From positions 27,034,001 through 27,098,000 of the forward strand of contig OX485804.1 in assembly GCA_950295325.1 (NCBI GenBank): a stretch of DNA of 64,000 nucleotides, written 5' to 3'. This stretch comes from Polytrichum commune (Eukaryota; Streptophyta; Polytrichopsida; Polytrichales; Polytrichaceae). Under the pieces are notes generated by a model that made no database searches, had not been told where the DNA came from, and saw nothing but the letters and a program-made list of their open reading frames with translations. A program made the position numbers and the translations under genes. Of the stretch, positions 33,848-45,977 are shown piece after piece. Every line of letters starts with the position of its first letter. Positions within the stretch are counted from its first letter, which is position 1.

Positions 33848-34087
33848 CCCCTTGTCTTGCTCTTAAATCGCTGCTCAAAGTCCAGTCCCTCTCCTGCTGC
33901 CAGGCAGCTCCTTCCTCATGCATAATTCACCGTCGATCGGAGCCCTGCCGCTGCTGCGCTGCTTGTGAGAAAATCATCGCAAAGGTCATGATCGTCACAA
34001 AACTGAGGTAAGTGCATCATTGAGGTTTTTTATTTGGGCAACCAAGGCATCCGACGGAGGCTCCCGAATCCCGCCGCTTTGGCAGGC

Positions 34088-36700
34088 GACTTTCCAAGGC
34101 TACTCTTGTCGTCGCCATGATCGCGGCCATCGTCCTCCTTCGCGGTTTTCTTTCTTCTCTACATTTCTTTCCCCCTTGTGGCAGACAGGACGCACGAGTA
34201 ACATATGTAGCCCGCCCTAAAGTGGTATGTGATCGCCCATGTTTTCTAGTGAGCATGTAAGCACATATTCAACTCTCAAATATACACACATTTATGTAAG
34301 AAAGCCAATTAAGGACATCTATGAGCACCACTCCAAGAAACTCATTAGAATATTCACTTTCATTTCAAACATAGCAAGACGAGCCCACATGTTCCTCGTT
34401 GGGATGTGTTCATGTGTTCATGTAAGTTTTCCCCTTGGATTGTTGAACCCCTACATATGTTGGAATGTTGGAAGTGTCTACTTTAAGCACACTTAAGCTA
34501 AAAAAAACCGAAAACGGTGAATGACCACGACTTTCTAAAGCTACTCTTGTCGTCTCCAAGATCACGGCCATCATCCTACTTTTCGGTTTCTTTTCTCCTC
34601 TATCTTTCTTTCCCCCTTATGGCGGACAAGACGCAAGAGTAACATATGTAGCCCTAAAGTAGTATGTGCTCTTCAATGTTTTCTAGTGAGCATATAATAC
34701 ATATTCACATCTTAAATATACACACATTTATATATACACATTTATATACACACATTTATGCAATTAAGGACATCTATGAGCACCACTCCAAGAAACTCAT
34801 TAGAATATTCACTTTCATTTCAAACATAGCAAGACGAGCCCACATGTTCCTCGTTGGGATGTGTTCATGTGTTCATGTAAGTTTTCTCCTTGGAATGTTG
34901 AACCCCTACATATGTTGGAATGTTGGAAGTGTCTACTTTAAGCACACTTAAGCTTAAAAAAACCAAAAACGGTGAATGACCATGACTTTCTAAAGCTACT
35001 CTTGTCGTCTCCAAGATCGCGGCCATCGTCCTACTTTTCGGTTTCTTTTCTCCTCTATCTTTCTTTCCCCCTTATGGCAGACAAGACGCAAGAGTAACAT
35101 ATGTAGCCCTAAAGTGGTATGTGCTCTTCAATGTTTTCTAGTGAGCATATAATTACATATTCACATCTGAAATATACACACATTTATGCAAGAAAGCCAA
35201 TTAAGGACATCTATGAGCACCACTTCAAGAAACTCATTAGAATATTCACTTTCATTTCAAACATAGCAAGACGAGCCCACATGTTCCTCGTTGGGATGTG
35301 ATGATGTGTTCATGTAAGTTTTATCCTTGGATTGTTGAACCCCTACATATGTTGGAATGTTGGAAGTGTCTACTTCACAGGGAGGTCACTCCATTGTAAT
35401 GTTGAACAACCACGTGCGAACACTTTACATATAAGAATTCCCACTTTTTACATAAAGCATCACCAAAATGGGTCAAACTTTTATCAAATGTTTTTCATGA
35501 GTAGATATACACGGTACCTATTACATAGTGAGAAATGGTAACTAAATTGGATGATTTGTTTTTTTATAAACCATACCGTCTCTCACTAGAATGACGTAGA
35601 ATTGAACTAAAAACATTACTACCAAAATGAAGACGACTAAAAATTTCAAAAAAAAACATACAAAAGATACTATCAATGGTTATTTATATGTAGGAAAAAT
35701 ATCATAACTTTGAAAATTATCTATGGCATGTAATATAAGGGTAGCAAACTTTGCTCACACGTGGTGTTCAACTTGACAATGGAGTGACCACCCCGTGGTC
35801 TACTTTAGGCAAACTTAAGCTAGAAAAACCGAAAACGGTGAATGACCACGACTTTCTAAAGCTACTCTTGTCGTCTCCATGATCGCGGCCGTCATCCTCC
35901 TTTTTGGTTTCTTTTCTTCTCTATATTTCTTTCCCCCTTGTGGCAGATAGGACGCATGAGTAACATATGTAGCCCTAAAGTGGTATGAGATCTTCAATGT
36001 TTTCTAGTGAGCATATAAGTACATATTCAAGTCCGAAATATACACACATTAATGAAAGAAAACCAATTAAGGACATCTATGAGCACCACTTCAAGAAACT
36101 CATTAGAATATTCACTTTCATTTCAAACATAGCAATACCAGCTCACATGTTCCTCGTTGGGATTTGCTGATGTGTTCATGTAAGTTTCTTCCTTGGATTG
36201 TCAAACCCCTACATATGTTGGAAATGTCCACTTTAGGCACACTTAAGCTACAAAAACCGAAAACGGTGAATGACCATGACTTTCTAAGGCTACTCTTGTC
36301 GTCTCCATGATCACAGCCATCATCCTGCTTTTCGGTTTCTTTCTTCTCTATCTTTCTTTCCCCTTTGCGGCAGACATGACGCACGAGTAACATATGTAGT
36401 CCAACAGTGGTATGTGATTTTCAATGTTTAAGTACATATTCAAGTCTGAAATATATACATATATGAAAGAAACCCAATTAAGAAAGTCTATAAGCACCAC
36501 TTCAAATACGAAACTCATTAGAATGTTCACTTTTGTTTCAAACATAGCAAGACCAACTCTCATGTTCCTCATTGGGATGTGCCGATGTGTTTCATGTCAA
36601 ATTTTCCTTGGATTGTCTAACCCCTACATGTGTTGGAATGTTGGAAGTATCCACATTACGCACACTTAAGCTACAAAAACCAAAACCAGTGAATGACCAC
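34088..36700. repeat. Tandem array, ~430-455-bp unit, 5 copies
   Basis: Unit starts at 34088, 34529, 34984, 35850 and 36278, each with GACTTTCTAAAGCTACTCTT, GTCGTCTCCATGATCGCGG, GGCAGACAGGACGCA, AACATATGTAGCCC, ATTAAGGACATCTATGAGCA and CCCCTACATATGTTGGAATG. Units 1-3 are most alike; units 4-5 are older. Unit 3 is split by a hAT-type MITE. Plus-strand frames of 60-95 codons recur per unit (KPIKDIYEHH...), but they vary in start and end and are not supported as genes. Confidence 0.92.
35376..35797. mobile_element. hAT-type MITE with 8-bp target duplication
   Basis: 422 bp inside unit 3 of the tandem array. The target duplication GTCTACTT is perfect at 35368-35375 and 35798-35805, and the other array units show this site once and empty. 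Ends: CACAGGGAGGTCACTCCATT and, inverted from the right, CACGGGGTGGTCACTCCATT, with further inverted similarity to about 40 bp. An 8-bp duplication and C-A-rich short ends are typical of hAT. No transposase is encoded. Confidence 0.93.
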
Positions 36701-37105
36701 TATGGGTGCATGTAGACTAGGGGTGGAATGATTCTTGTGTGGACCCAAAATGGCTAGTTGGAAAAGTGGTGGCCCAAAAAGGATGCCATGGTTGGCTAGA
36801 TATAGGTGTTGTTTCACACCACTTGTGATCACTTTAGGGTGCCATTGAGTTAATCATTTTGTTTGCATTCATATGCATAGTAGGATATTTTGATGCTCAA
36901 CTTAGGGAGACTCTACTATACAAGTAGGAGGTTTGACTTATTTGCCTCTTTAGGAAAAACGTAACTTATTATTTACATGGAATAAATTTATAAAACAACT
37001 TGCATTTCTCAATAGTTCCTCTACTCCATCTCTTTAAAATATTGCACAAGCCACTATTCTGGCCAAATTAGCTTATTTTCACCATGTTCTACATATCTAC
37101 CTTAC
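36697..37105 (+). repeat. Dispersed repeat S (copy 1)
   Basis: Matches 43150-43570 along its length: GATTCTTGTGTGG, AAAGTGGTGGCCCAAAAAGG, GGTGTTGTTTCACACCACTT, TCACTTTAGGGTGCCATT, CTCTACTATACAAGTAG. A partial inverted copy is at 40740-40895. Confidence 0.8.
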
Positions 37106-37185
37106 CTTAAACAAGGCGAATGTGGCTTTGCCACGAGAGGCTTTGTCCTTAAATGATAATTTTGAAGATTTTTTTTTAATTACTA

Positions 37186-37660
37186 CACCGTTTATGGTGT
37201 TTAATGTCACGTGCACTATTTGCGAAGGGCCTAAACTAGATGCCTAGTGGTCTCAAAGTGTCATGCCTACTAATTGGCAATATGATGCCTTTTATCAACA
37301 TAAGTAACTTCATTGAGTGAAAAAATATCTACAATATAACATTAAGAGTAGCACATTGGGATACTTTAGAGGATAGTCCTACGTTTTAGTATGCAAGAAG
37401 AAGATATTCTTGAGCATACTAATGGCTAGTGCCATTTGTGTACACTTTAGTCAACTTGTAGACCATTGTGTACCATAGGCATGCACCTCATAACACTATT
37501 GAACATGCTCATGCAAGATATTAGTAAGCACACTTGAACACTAAGTGTTTGTAGGTGACCCTTATGGTGAAGTTATTAATCATCAGTGTAAACTAGCATA
37601 CACCTCAATATAGGCTAAGTGACATCATTACGCATGTGACACTAGATAACATCAATGGTG
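37186..37660 (+). mobile_element. TA-class MITE, family M3 (copy b)
   Basis: 475 bp, left flank TA (37184-37185), right flank TT (decayed). Left end CACCGTTTATGGTGTTTAAT followed by GTCACGTG. Interior GAAGGGCCTAAACTAGATGC is shared with the copy at 13995. Confidence 0.8.
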
Positions 37661-37887
37661 TTGTTGTTTTTTCATATTGATTTGGAAATTTCATTGAGCT
37701 TCCACTTAGCTTCACCACACTTTATCCATTGAGTTATGACATGCATTACCTGGGCCCTATTAACACTCAAAGGCAGTCTTCACAACGCCTCCATACCATC
37801 ATATGGGACAAAAGCCAATAAACTTATGTACATAACGTACATAGAATCAAAGGACACCATGTGTTTTATCCAAAAACCAACCTTACT

Positions 37888-38436
37888 ACACCGATTAAAA
37901 TAGTTAGTGTGTGTTATTATTCGGAATCACGCAGTGCTATAGCTATTAATGAGAGTGTAATACACTCTAACCTCCCTAATATCATGATTGTGGCAACCAA
38001 AGTGCACATGATATTAAGGAGCTTTGTAGTGTGTGACTTATATGCATGATAATAGAGGATTGGTGTAGCACGTGACATTATAGAATAACACAAAGTCAAC
38101 ATTGCAATAATGATAATGATGAAAATGTGTGATTTAAATTCTTTGGTGGACTATTTGAATGTCAAACCCTTGATATATGGGAAGGAAATGTGACAAAAGG
38201 GAAGATGTTTAAACTGAGCACATATATTCCCTAGGGTTTTGGGATATAAGAAAGGGAGTAACATTACAAAGGGTGACATTACGGAGGCTAGGGTTTTACC
38301 AAGCAAAGTTAGTTATCTTCTACAATGTCTGAACAACCTATTGAAGTTACGTTAGTAAAAATTTGAACTCCTGAGTAACTCCTTGTTGCCCCGCGTGTCA
38401 CCGAATAGTAACACGCAGTGATCGGGATAATCGATG
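37888..38436 (+). mobile_element. TA-flanked element, family M4 (copy b)
   Basis: 549 bp, TA at 37886-37887 and 38437-38438. Left end CACCGATTAAAATAGTTAGT then GTGTGTTATTATTCGG; right end inverted CATCGATTATCCCGATCACT then GCGTGTTACTATTCGG. The interior from ACACTCTAACCTCCCTAATA to CATTACGGAGGCTAGGG recurs inverted at about 41290-41665 and, partly, at about 38785-39090. Confidence 0.82.
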
Positions 38437-38784
38437 TACTTATTCAACACATTCATATTATTTTATATTATTATTATTTAATAATTTTATTTATATATAG
38501 TCATACGTACTTTACAAATGACGCTTACTTTTGGGTGTAGGAGGTTTTTGTTCTTGTTTGTTTGTTTTGGGCACATATGATTTGTCCAACTAACCAAAGT
38601 AAGGATTGACTCTTCGAACATCTACTTTTGGGTGTTATATATATATATATATAGGTTATATTTGGCGTTGATGATTTGCATAGCAAGTTGAAGCAAAGGA
38701 ATCTCTTTTTTGGGGCACATGCAACATGTAAAGCATGTCAATCGCAAAAAGGACCCATACTATCATGACATGCATTACAAATTT

Positions 38785-39090
38785 CCTAATACCATGCATG
38801 TGCCAACCAAAGTGCACGTGATATTAAGGAGGTCTGCAATGTTAACGTGGATGCATAATCATAGAGAATTAGTGTAGCATGACATTATGGAGTAACACAA
38901 AGTCAACATTGCAGTGTTTACAATGACGACAACGTGACATGTTCGACTAAGTGATTTGGATTGTTTGACGGATGATTTGAATGTCGAAAACCATGATATG
39001 TGGGAGGGAAACGTGACAACAAGGAGGGAGATTTAAACGGAGTACATCAAGATAGGGTGACATTACGGAGGTTAGGGTATTATCATCCGG
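38785..39090 (+). repeat. Partial internal copy of M4
   Basis: Shares AACCAAAGTGCACGTGATAT, GGAGTAACACAAAGTCAACA and GGTGACATTACGGAGGTTAG with 37980-38310. No terminal repeats are recognised, so it is a truncated copy. Confidence 0.65.
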
Positions 39091-39441
39091 AATACGACCT
39101 ATCCAAGTGGAGAAAACAAAAGATGGTTTCATTATGGTAATCTATTAGCATGTTTCGAAACTTCGAGTTCCAATCATAGCATACGGATCCCTTGTAAAAG
39201 TGTTGCTATGTATAGCCTCCAATGGCAACACCAATGTAAGATATTTAACATTATATTATAACAATTTTTATTACTGTTAGTTAATGCCATGATCGCATCA
39301 TGCAAGCATCAACCACTTCAAAAGATCCCATGCCTATCTATATATATACGCTCTGAAAACTTGCCACACAAAATCGACATTTCGTCACCTTGATTGCATG
39401 CATATGGCGTTGGATTCATGTAAGGTTTTTCTAAGCGACGA

Positions 39442-39799
39442 CACTAAATATGGTATTTAGTGTCATATGGTATTGTATGTCAATATGGTAACTTTTCGAA
39501 TGACACTTCTTATGAATAAGTGAACCAATATTGTCATGGATGATGGATGAGTGCATCCATTGGCTGAAACCCTACCTTGTCTTGTCAGCAACTTGTGATG
39601 AAATATTGTCATGGATGAAAATCCACTTGGCAAGTGACGGTAATTGCAACACTGTAAATCTACAACCCCCCACAAAAGATTACAAGGAATGGCAAATAAT
39701 GTTGGCTTGACATTTAGTGTTGGGGACACTATACCGCGGTTTGCAATTTGTATTGAGCAAGAAGATTAGAATTGGTGACACTAAGTATCATATTTAGTG
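39442..39799 (-). mobile_element. TA-class MITE, family M2 (copy b, inverted)
   Basis: 358 bp with ends CACTAAATATGGTATTTAGT and, inverted from the right, CACTAAATATGATACTTAGT. Right flank TA, left flank GA. The interior is the reverse complement of 28215-28557. Confidence 0.82.
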
Positions 39800-39801
39800 T
39801 A

Positions 39802-40184
39802 ATTTTCTTCCCGGAATCTATTATAAACCTCATTGTAAGTTTATATACCCTTAAGCTTACTCCTCACCATACGATTCTCAAATCATACGAAAAAATGAGT
39901 GCAATAATGAGTATGTGTGTGGGCCTTGTTCTCATTGAGGTCATTACATTGGGAAAGCCTCATCAACAACAAACAAGCCACCAATGAGAGCAAGCACGGA
40001 GCAATGAGGGGTATATATAGAAGGTGGAAGGTGGGAGAGAATTGAGGTAGGAACCTATTGGGTCATGCACACATTCCTTCAACATCATGACCAGTCTGAA
40101 ATTGAATTAAAGAGTGCCTTGGACAATCAAGGTCATCACTGGATATCTGTTGTGTTAACTAACATACAACAATTACGAGATTTA
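39802..40184. other. No gene seen
   Basis: Short frames only; nothing recognised. Confidence 0.4.
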
Positions 40185-40699
40185 GGCCCCCTCCCCACTT
40201 GACATTAATTAGCTAAGCCTAAAAGTGGGTTCTTAAAAATGAGCGTTCACACCATCGACATTATCTAGTGCCGAGCCTAGTTGGCAAATGATGTGGCATG
40301 GCTTACAAGTGGAGGTTTTAAGCTAAAACTATCGACCTTCCCATCGGTACCTAGACATGAGGCAAGAATGTAGGACCTCTAAAAGTGTTGCCTCCTGCTC
40401 TTGTGATTGGTTGCTGTTAGTCTTAGCTATGAGGGCACGAGGGGCTCCATTAACAAAAACCGATGGTAAGTATTAAGGCATTTGGAGATGGGACAAAAAC
40501 TATCCAACGTTCATTGGTTGGTAGATAAAGCAATGAACATGTGTGAAAGCTGCTTAACTAAAACCTACTTGGAAATCTCCGGAGCAAGTTCTTGTAGGTG
40601 CATTGGGATAGCCGGACGTGTCCACTATAACCGAGGGAGCTTTACCCGGGTTTTAGGGAAGTCTTTGGGTATTTGCTAATGTCAAGTGGGGAGGGGGCA
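40185..40699. mobile_element. Harbinger-like MITE, TTA target duplication (family T3)
   Basis: 515 bp with ends GGCCCCCTCCCCACTTGACA and, inverted from the right, TGCCCCCTCCCCACTTGACA, flanked by TTA at 40182-40184 and 40700-40702. The first base of the terminal repeat mismatches. No coding region. Confidence 0.85.
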
Positions 40700-40739
40700 T
40701 TAGTGTCACTTACTGTTTGGAATATGAACACATAGAATA

Positions 40740-40895
40740 CGGTTGACTCAACGGCACCCTAAAACAATCCCAAGTGGTGTGAACACATGACCTATCCAGC
40801 CAGCCAACCACTGCATCCAGCTTATCAAAACATCCTTTTCAGGCCACCACTTTTTCAATCAGCCATTTTAAAATCCACACAAGAATCATTCTACT
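40740..40895 (-). repeat. Dispersed repeat S, partial inverted copy
   Basis: The reverse complement reads AGAATGATTCTTGTGTGGAT, AAAAAGTGGTGGCC, AAAAGGATG and TTTAGGGTGCCGTTGAG, matching 36715-36855. Confidence 0.7.
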
Positions 40896-41229
40896 CCCAA
40901 TCCAGTGCACCAGTAGCGGTCCTTCGCCATTTTCCGTTGTTCTATCTTAGAGTCCCTTCATCCACAACGGATGAGTTTAGTGGAACGCCACGAAACCCGA
41001 GCCCCGTACATCATTGCAAGCTCCGTACGTACAATAAGCTATACGACAGCAATAGAAGAGCCCGGAGTTCAAAAGAGGGATATAAGGAATATGCTCAAGC
41101 TTTTATGCCGCTATATAATGGCAATCCACATGCCTCATCACCACCCCATCACCCATGTAATATTCTTCTAAATCTGCAAATTGAACGAGAGAGATGCCGG
41201 ATGGATGAAGTTATGTCTTGTTTATGAGT

Positions 41230-41456
41230 GTACCTTTCATTCATCCAACATGAAAGCCCCAAAATGCACCCGACCCTCCGTAATGTCACTTCCCTCTCTT
41301 ACATCTCAAAACCCTAGGGAACGGTTGTGCTCAGTTTGAATCTCCCTCCTTGTTGTTCGAGTTTCTTTTCGTGTGTTATGTATTTTGACATGAAAATAAT
41401 CCACCGAAGAAGAATGCAAACTGCATGCTTGCACGCATCACGGTGTCATCGTTATT

Positions 41457-41498
<42 letters not shown>

Positions 41499-41810
41499 AT
41501 TGTTGTTATCGTTATTGCAATGTTGACTTTGCGTTATTCCATACTGTCACATGGTACATTAATTCTCTCATATCACGCATTCATGTTAACGTTGCACACC
41601 TCCTTAATATCACGTGCATTTTGGTTTCCAGATGCATGATATTAGGGAGGTTAGAGTGTATCATAGAGCCCAAAGGTTACTTATTTTTAGTTGAGTTGAC
41701 ACGGGATTAGCTTTAAAGACCCCCGATTAGTCTATTGGAGGTCATTTGAGATGAATTGGCCACAAACTTATAGGGGAGTCAAAGTTTTCATGTTGGATGA
41801 ATGAGAGGTA
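41230..41810. mobile_element. Inverted-repeat element with nested M4 fragment and (GTT)n
   Basis: Ends TACCTTTCATTCATCCAACA and, inverted from the right, TACCTCTCATTCATCCAACA, both continuing TGAAA. Inside are the inverted M4 interior (about 41290-41665) and a (GTT)n microsatellite at 41457-41509. Similar GGATGAATGAGAGGTA ends occur at about 57222-57402. Target duplication not established. Confidence 0.55.
41457..41509. repeat. (GTT)n microsatellite
   Basis: About 15 GTT units with two ATT interruptions. It accounts for the poly-Cys frame on the plus strand. Confidence 0.95.
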
Positions 41811-42180
41811 TGATATTCCCCTCTCTCCTAGAAAATGGTTGGGTCCAAACTGGGGAAATAAGAAAATTGGCCATCTTTGCACCTTCGAACAAGGTGTTGA
41901 GTCCACCTAAGGTAGGTGGTCCTATTGTGGGCACTTCCAACTCCACAAAAAGGTAGGTGGCTCTTAAATGGTCACTTTTCTCTACTTAGTGCACTTCTCA
42001 TATGAAACATGCGCTTAGTGCAAGCCTATGATTAGCAAATCCAAATCAAGGTTGTGGCCACTTTCCTCATAATTTTTAAAGCTCATATGAATTTCTTCGT
42101 TCGTTATCAAAGTGAAGATTCGCATGCTCATCAAATGGCCATATACTCCCCCCCCCCCCCTATTTACCGTATGTTGACTA

Positions 42181-42508
42181 CACTAAATAGGATATTTAGC
42201 GCTTGATTATCTTTAATGTTGTTACCACCCTACCCTACTCAACACTAATTCTCAACTTTTTGACGATTAGCTAGTGTTAGAAGATACTCTAGAAGGTATG
42301 TTGGAATTCTCCTTTTATCATTGTTAACTTCTTTTTCATATCCGTACTAACACTAAATTCAAACATGTAACTTCCACATATTACCATAGTTGATATTAAG
42401 TGTTTGAGTTTACATTTACTGTTACTTACTTTCAGAGGGTTATTGATATTTAGTGTATGCATTCTTATTTAAGGTATCAAACATTGAACATCCTTTTTGA
42501 ATGTAGTG
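42181..42508 (+). mobile_element. TA-class MITE, family M1 (copy c, decayed)
   Basis: Left TA at 42179-42180 and CACTAAATAGGATATTTAGC start; the interior follows M1 (GTTGTTACCACCCTA, ACATGTAACTTCCACATATT); the right end is eroded (CATCCTTTTTGAATGTAGTG). A poly-C run of about 13 lies just upstream. Confidence 0.75.
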
Positions 42509-42534
42509 AAATTAAGATGGTTATCATATTTTGA

Positions 42535-42660
42535 ACATGTAGTCCAATCTCTTTCAAACATATATCTTTTCAATACATGTTCTTGAAGCCACACCTAACT
42601 AGATACAACCCAAAATTAGGAATCACATTTGAAAAATAATTGAATTAGCCACTTCAACAA
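42535..42660. repeat. Dispersed family R copy
   Basis: CAAACATATATCTTTTC, GTTCTTGAAGCCACACCTAA and TGAATTAGCC follow the order seen near 4190-4290. Confidence 0.45.
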
Positions 42661-43149
42661 TTCAAGGGATATTTGGCATCTTAGCTCCAAGATTTTGTAA
42701 GGTCAACATTGGTGTCTCTCTTTTGCATTTGGGAATGTGCTAATGCAAATTTTACCGTCATTTTTAGGACCAAGTTAAGTGGTCTAAACGAAATGCATGA
42801 ACCAACTGGGTATGGAAGTATCTCGGAGTGTTCTATTGTTGGATAGAAATGGATGACATTCATTGTGAACGTTTTCCGTCTACACTGTTGTGTCTAAATA
42901 GTGTGGGTTATCGTTTAGAGTTACGTGTTGCTATAACTTAATGCCGACATGATTGGTTATAGTAACTACGATACATCATATTCTTCGGTGTGCTTATACT
43001 AGCGACTTATGTTATTTGGGCTGAAAATGATATTCTCAATACAATGTTTTAGTAACGTGTAACTCCAAATGGAAACCCACACTAATTAGATACAACAATG
43101 TAGATGGGATCAAATCCATGTGTCCAGTTGAAAAATGGAATGTTGTGAA

Positions 43150-43570
43150 CGACCACTACTAGTGTACTAGACATGGAGTAGTATGATTCTTGTGTGGGAC
43201 CCAAATGGTTAATTATAAAAGTGGTGGTCCAAAAAGGATGCAGTGATAGGCCGGATAGGTGTTGTTTCACACCACTTGTGATCACTTTAGGGTGCCATTA
43301 AATTGATTGTTTTGTGTGCATTCGTATGCAGAGTAGGATATTTTGATGCTCCAATTACAGAGACTCTACTATACAAGTAGAGGGTTTGACTTACTTAACT
43401 CTCTGGAAAAATTGTAACTAATCATCAACAAAGAATATAATTACAAAGCAACTTGCACTCCTCCTCGTTTCCTCTGCTCCATCTCCAAATAAATATTGCA
43501 CAAATTTCAAGCCACTCTTTAAGGCCAAATCAACTTATTTTCACCAAATTTTGTTTTTCTACCTTAGGGT
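43150..43570 (+). repeat. Dispersed repeat S (copy 2)
   Basis: Collinear with 36697-37105, including TTTCACACCACTTGTGATCA and TTTTGATGCTC. As with copy 1, an M3 MITE lies a few hundred bases downstream, so S+M3 may be one duplicated block (with M3 re-inverted). Confidence 0.8.
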
Positions 43571-43806
43571 AAAAAGGTTTTCTATCCTCACTAACATGGT
43601 TTTCTTACATTTTTTTTGTCAAGCCCCACTAGTGGCATATAGCTTTAAGCTCTAATTGTATATCTAAGTGGCAAATGTCATGTTTGAGGCTTGAATTTTG
43701 CGTTAACAAGCCTTTCACAATGACACGGATAGATAGAGGAGCGCGATGGCCACTTAAGTTTAATCTTAAGTCCAATAATATAATATAATATATTTGGATT
43801 ATACTA

Positions 43807-44344
43807 CACTGTTTATGGTATTTAGTGTCACATGCGTAATAGTGTCACTTACCCTATTTTGAGGCGTACGCTAGGTCACACTAATGATCAACAACTGCAC
43901 CATTAGTGTCACCTCATGGCACTCGGCATTCAAGTGCGCTTACTAATATCTTGGCATGAGCATGTTCAACAATGTTATGAGGTGCATGCATGTGTTCCAC
44001 AATGTTGTACAAGCTGACTAAAGTGTACACATATGACACTTGGCATTAGTACACTCAAGAATATCTTCCTCTTGCATACTAAAGTGTAAAGACATGACAC
44101 TTGTCATTAGTACGCTCAGAAAAATTCCCCCCTTGCATACTAAAATGAAAAACCATCATCTAAAGTACCCCAATGTGCTACTCATAAATGTCATAATGTA
44201 GATACGTTTCATTGAAAGAAGTTACTTGTGTTGATGAATGAAATCGTCTTGGCAATTAGCAGGCGTGACAGTTAGAGACCTTTAGGCATCTAGTTTGCGC
44301 CCTTCGCAAATAGTGTACGTGACACTAAACACCATAAAAGGGTG
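43807..44344 (-). mobile_element. TA-flanked MITE, family M3 (copy c, inverted)
   Basis: 538 bp, TA at 43805-43806 and 44345-44346. Ends CACTGTTTATGGTATTTAGT and, inverted from the right, CACCCTTTTATGGTGTTTAG. The interior runs opposite to 13995 and 37186. Confidence 0.85.
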
Positions 44345-44636
44345 TACCCTTTGGAGTAATGTGGCTTGGCATGTCGGGTTAGCATGTGTGGTTTTGCCCT
44401 TTCCTTCAATGGGCACAGTCTTTTGTATGTTTACGCCATTATAATGGAGCCCGCCCTTAGAGAATTGGGACGGACCATTTGTCCCCCGGGCGTCCCCCGG
44501 TTGGTGCAGGCTTGGCATTTGGAGTGCGAAGCCTCCACGACAATGTTGTTTTGGAGTAGCGTAGTGGCACTATAGAGTAGAAGTAGAAGGTTTTTATGTT
44601 GACATGTTTTCCCAAGGTTAATCTCAATTTTAACTA

Positions 44637-44964
44637 CACTAAATATGATATTTAGTGTTTGATTATATTTAGTGTTGTTACCACCCTATCCTGCTCAACA
44701 CTAATTTTCAATTCTTTGATAATTAGTGTTAGACATAAATGCATCGCCACCTTCCCTATCGCCACCTCCCTTTTTCTTTTATCATTGTTATTTTTTTTCA
44801 TATCCTTACTAACACTAAATTCGTGTATGTAACTTCCACATGTTACCATAGTTGATGTTTAGTGTTTGAGTTTACATTTATTGTTACTTACTTCCACATG
44901 GTTAGTGATATATAGTGCATGCGTTCGTATTTAGTGTATCAAACACTGAATATCATATTTAGTG
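44637..44964 (+). mobile_element. TA-flanked MITE, family M1 (copy b)
   Basis: 328 bp, TA at 44635-44636 and 44965-44966, with terminal palindromes CACTAAATATGATATTTAGT and (right, inverted) the same. It is the best preserved M1 copy and nearly identical by eye to 3556-3886. Confidence 0.9.
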
Positions 44965-44966
44965 TA

Positions 44967-45604
44967 TTGGGTTTCACGTTAGTCTCAACAAGTTCCAGTG
45001 AAACATTCTCACAACTAAGCAAATGGTTAAGTAAATCAATAAAATAGCCAATGTCGAGCACTCCGACGTGAATTTGAGTGTGTTTTGCCCTACCCTGCTC
45101 AAGAATCATGTTGGTGCAGGGTGGGGTTTACTGCCTACCTTGCGGTGGGTGGGTTCTTGGCTTTTCATTTACCTATCTAGTTTTGTTTTTATATGTCAAG
45201 TAGAGAGAAGATTTCACAGCAAGAATCGAACCGCCAACCACTTCATGCGGAAACGGGTACCTCTTCACTATCACCTGGTAGTTTAGGGTCATCTCGGATC
45301 TAGCAAATGACTACTTGAATGTAGGGCATTGTTGCCAGTATCGAATTCTCGGCCTTTTGACGATTAATTGTCAATATGTGCAATTAAGCAACCATATTCC
45401 TTTTATCACAACCCAAACCACTGCCCTTGTTACACCACTTGCTGGCATTATCCAATCCAGCTAATGGTAAAAATGGGTTTATTTATTTATAGATAGATGT
45501 GTGTGTGTGTGTGTGTTGGGGGGGGGGGTGATGGGTTTCAATTGTAATTTTTCACCCTCTTGAGGGAAAGGAGGATAAATAAATAAAATAAAAAATAAAA
45601 AGTA
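44967..45604. other. No gene; (GT)n then poly-G
   Basis: (GT)8-9 at about 45498-45516 followed by a G-run. Nothing coding was recognised. Confidence 0.4.
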
Positions 45605-45977
45605 CACTAAATATGATATTTAGTGTCACCAATCCTAATTGTCTTGCTCAATACTGATTGGAAATCACAATATAGTGTCACCAATGCTAAATATTAACCC
45701 CTAACATTATTTGTCATTCCTTGCAAAATTATAAGGGGATTATAGATTTACTGTATTGCAATTACTATCACTTTTCAAGTGGTTTTCCATCCAAATTTCA
45801 ATCATCCATGACAATACTTCATCACAAGTCGCTGACAAGAGAAGGTAGGGTTTGGCCAATGGATGAACTCATCCATCGTCCATGACAGTATGTGTAAACT
45901 CATTCATAAGAAGTGTCATCCAAAAAGTTACCAAAGTGACATTAAATACCATATGATACTAAACATCATATTTAGTG
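45605..45977 (+). mobile_element. TA-flanked MITE, family M2 (copy c)
   Basis: 373 bp, TA at 45603-45604 and 45978-45979. Ends CACTAAATATGATATTTAGT and (right, inverted) CACTAAATATGATGTTTAGT. Interior as in 28215-28557. Confidence 0.88.

Noticed and set aside
34239-36669. Recurring 60-95-codon ORFs (KPIKDIYEHH...) looking like a tandem gene family
   Set aside because: They follow the ~440-bp tandem unit; starts and ends vary by unit, no splice or codon signal is seen, and some copies differ by non-coding-type indels.
41327-41710. Plus-strand ORF with poly-Cys
   Set aside because: Translation of the (GTT)n microsatellite and an inverted M4 fragment.
3556-44964. CACTA (En/Spm) identity for the elements starting CACTA and ending TAGTG
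   Set aside because: Best-preserved copies have 2-bp TA duplications, not 3-bp, and lack CACTA-type subterminal repeats.
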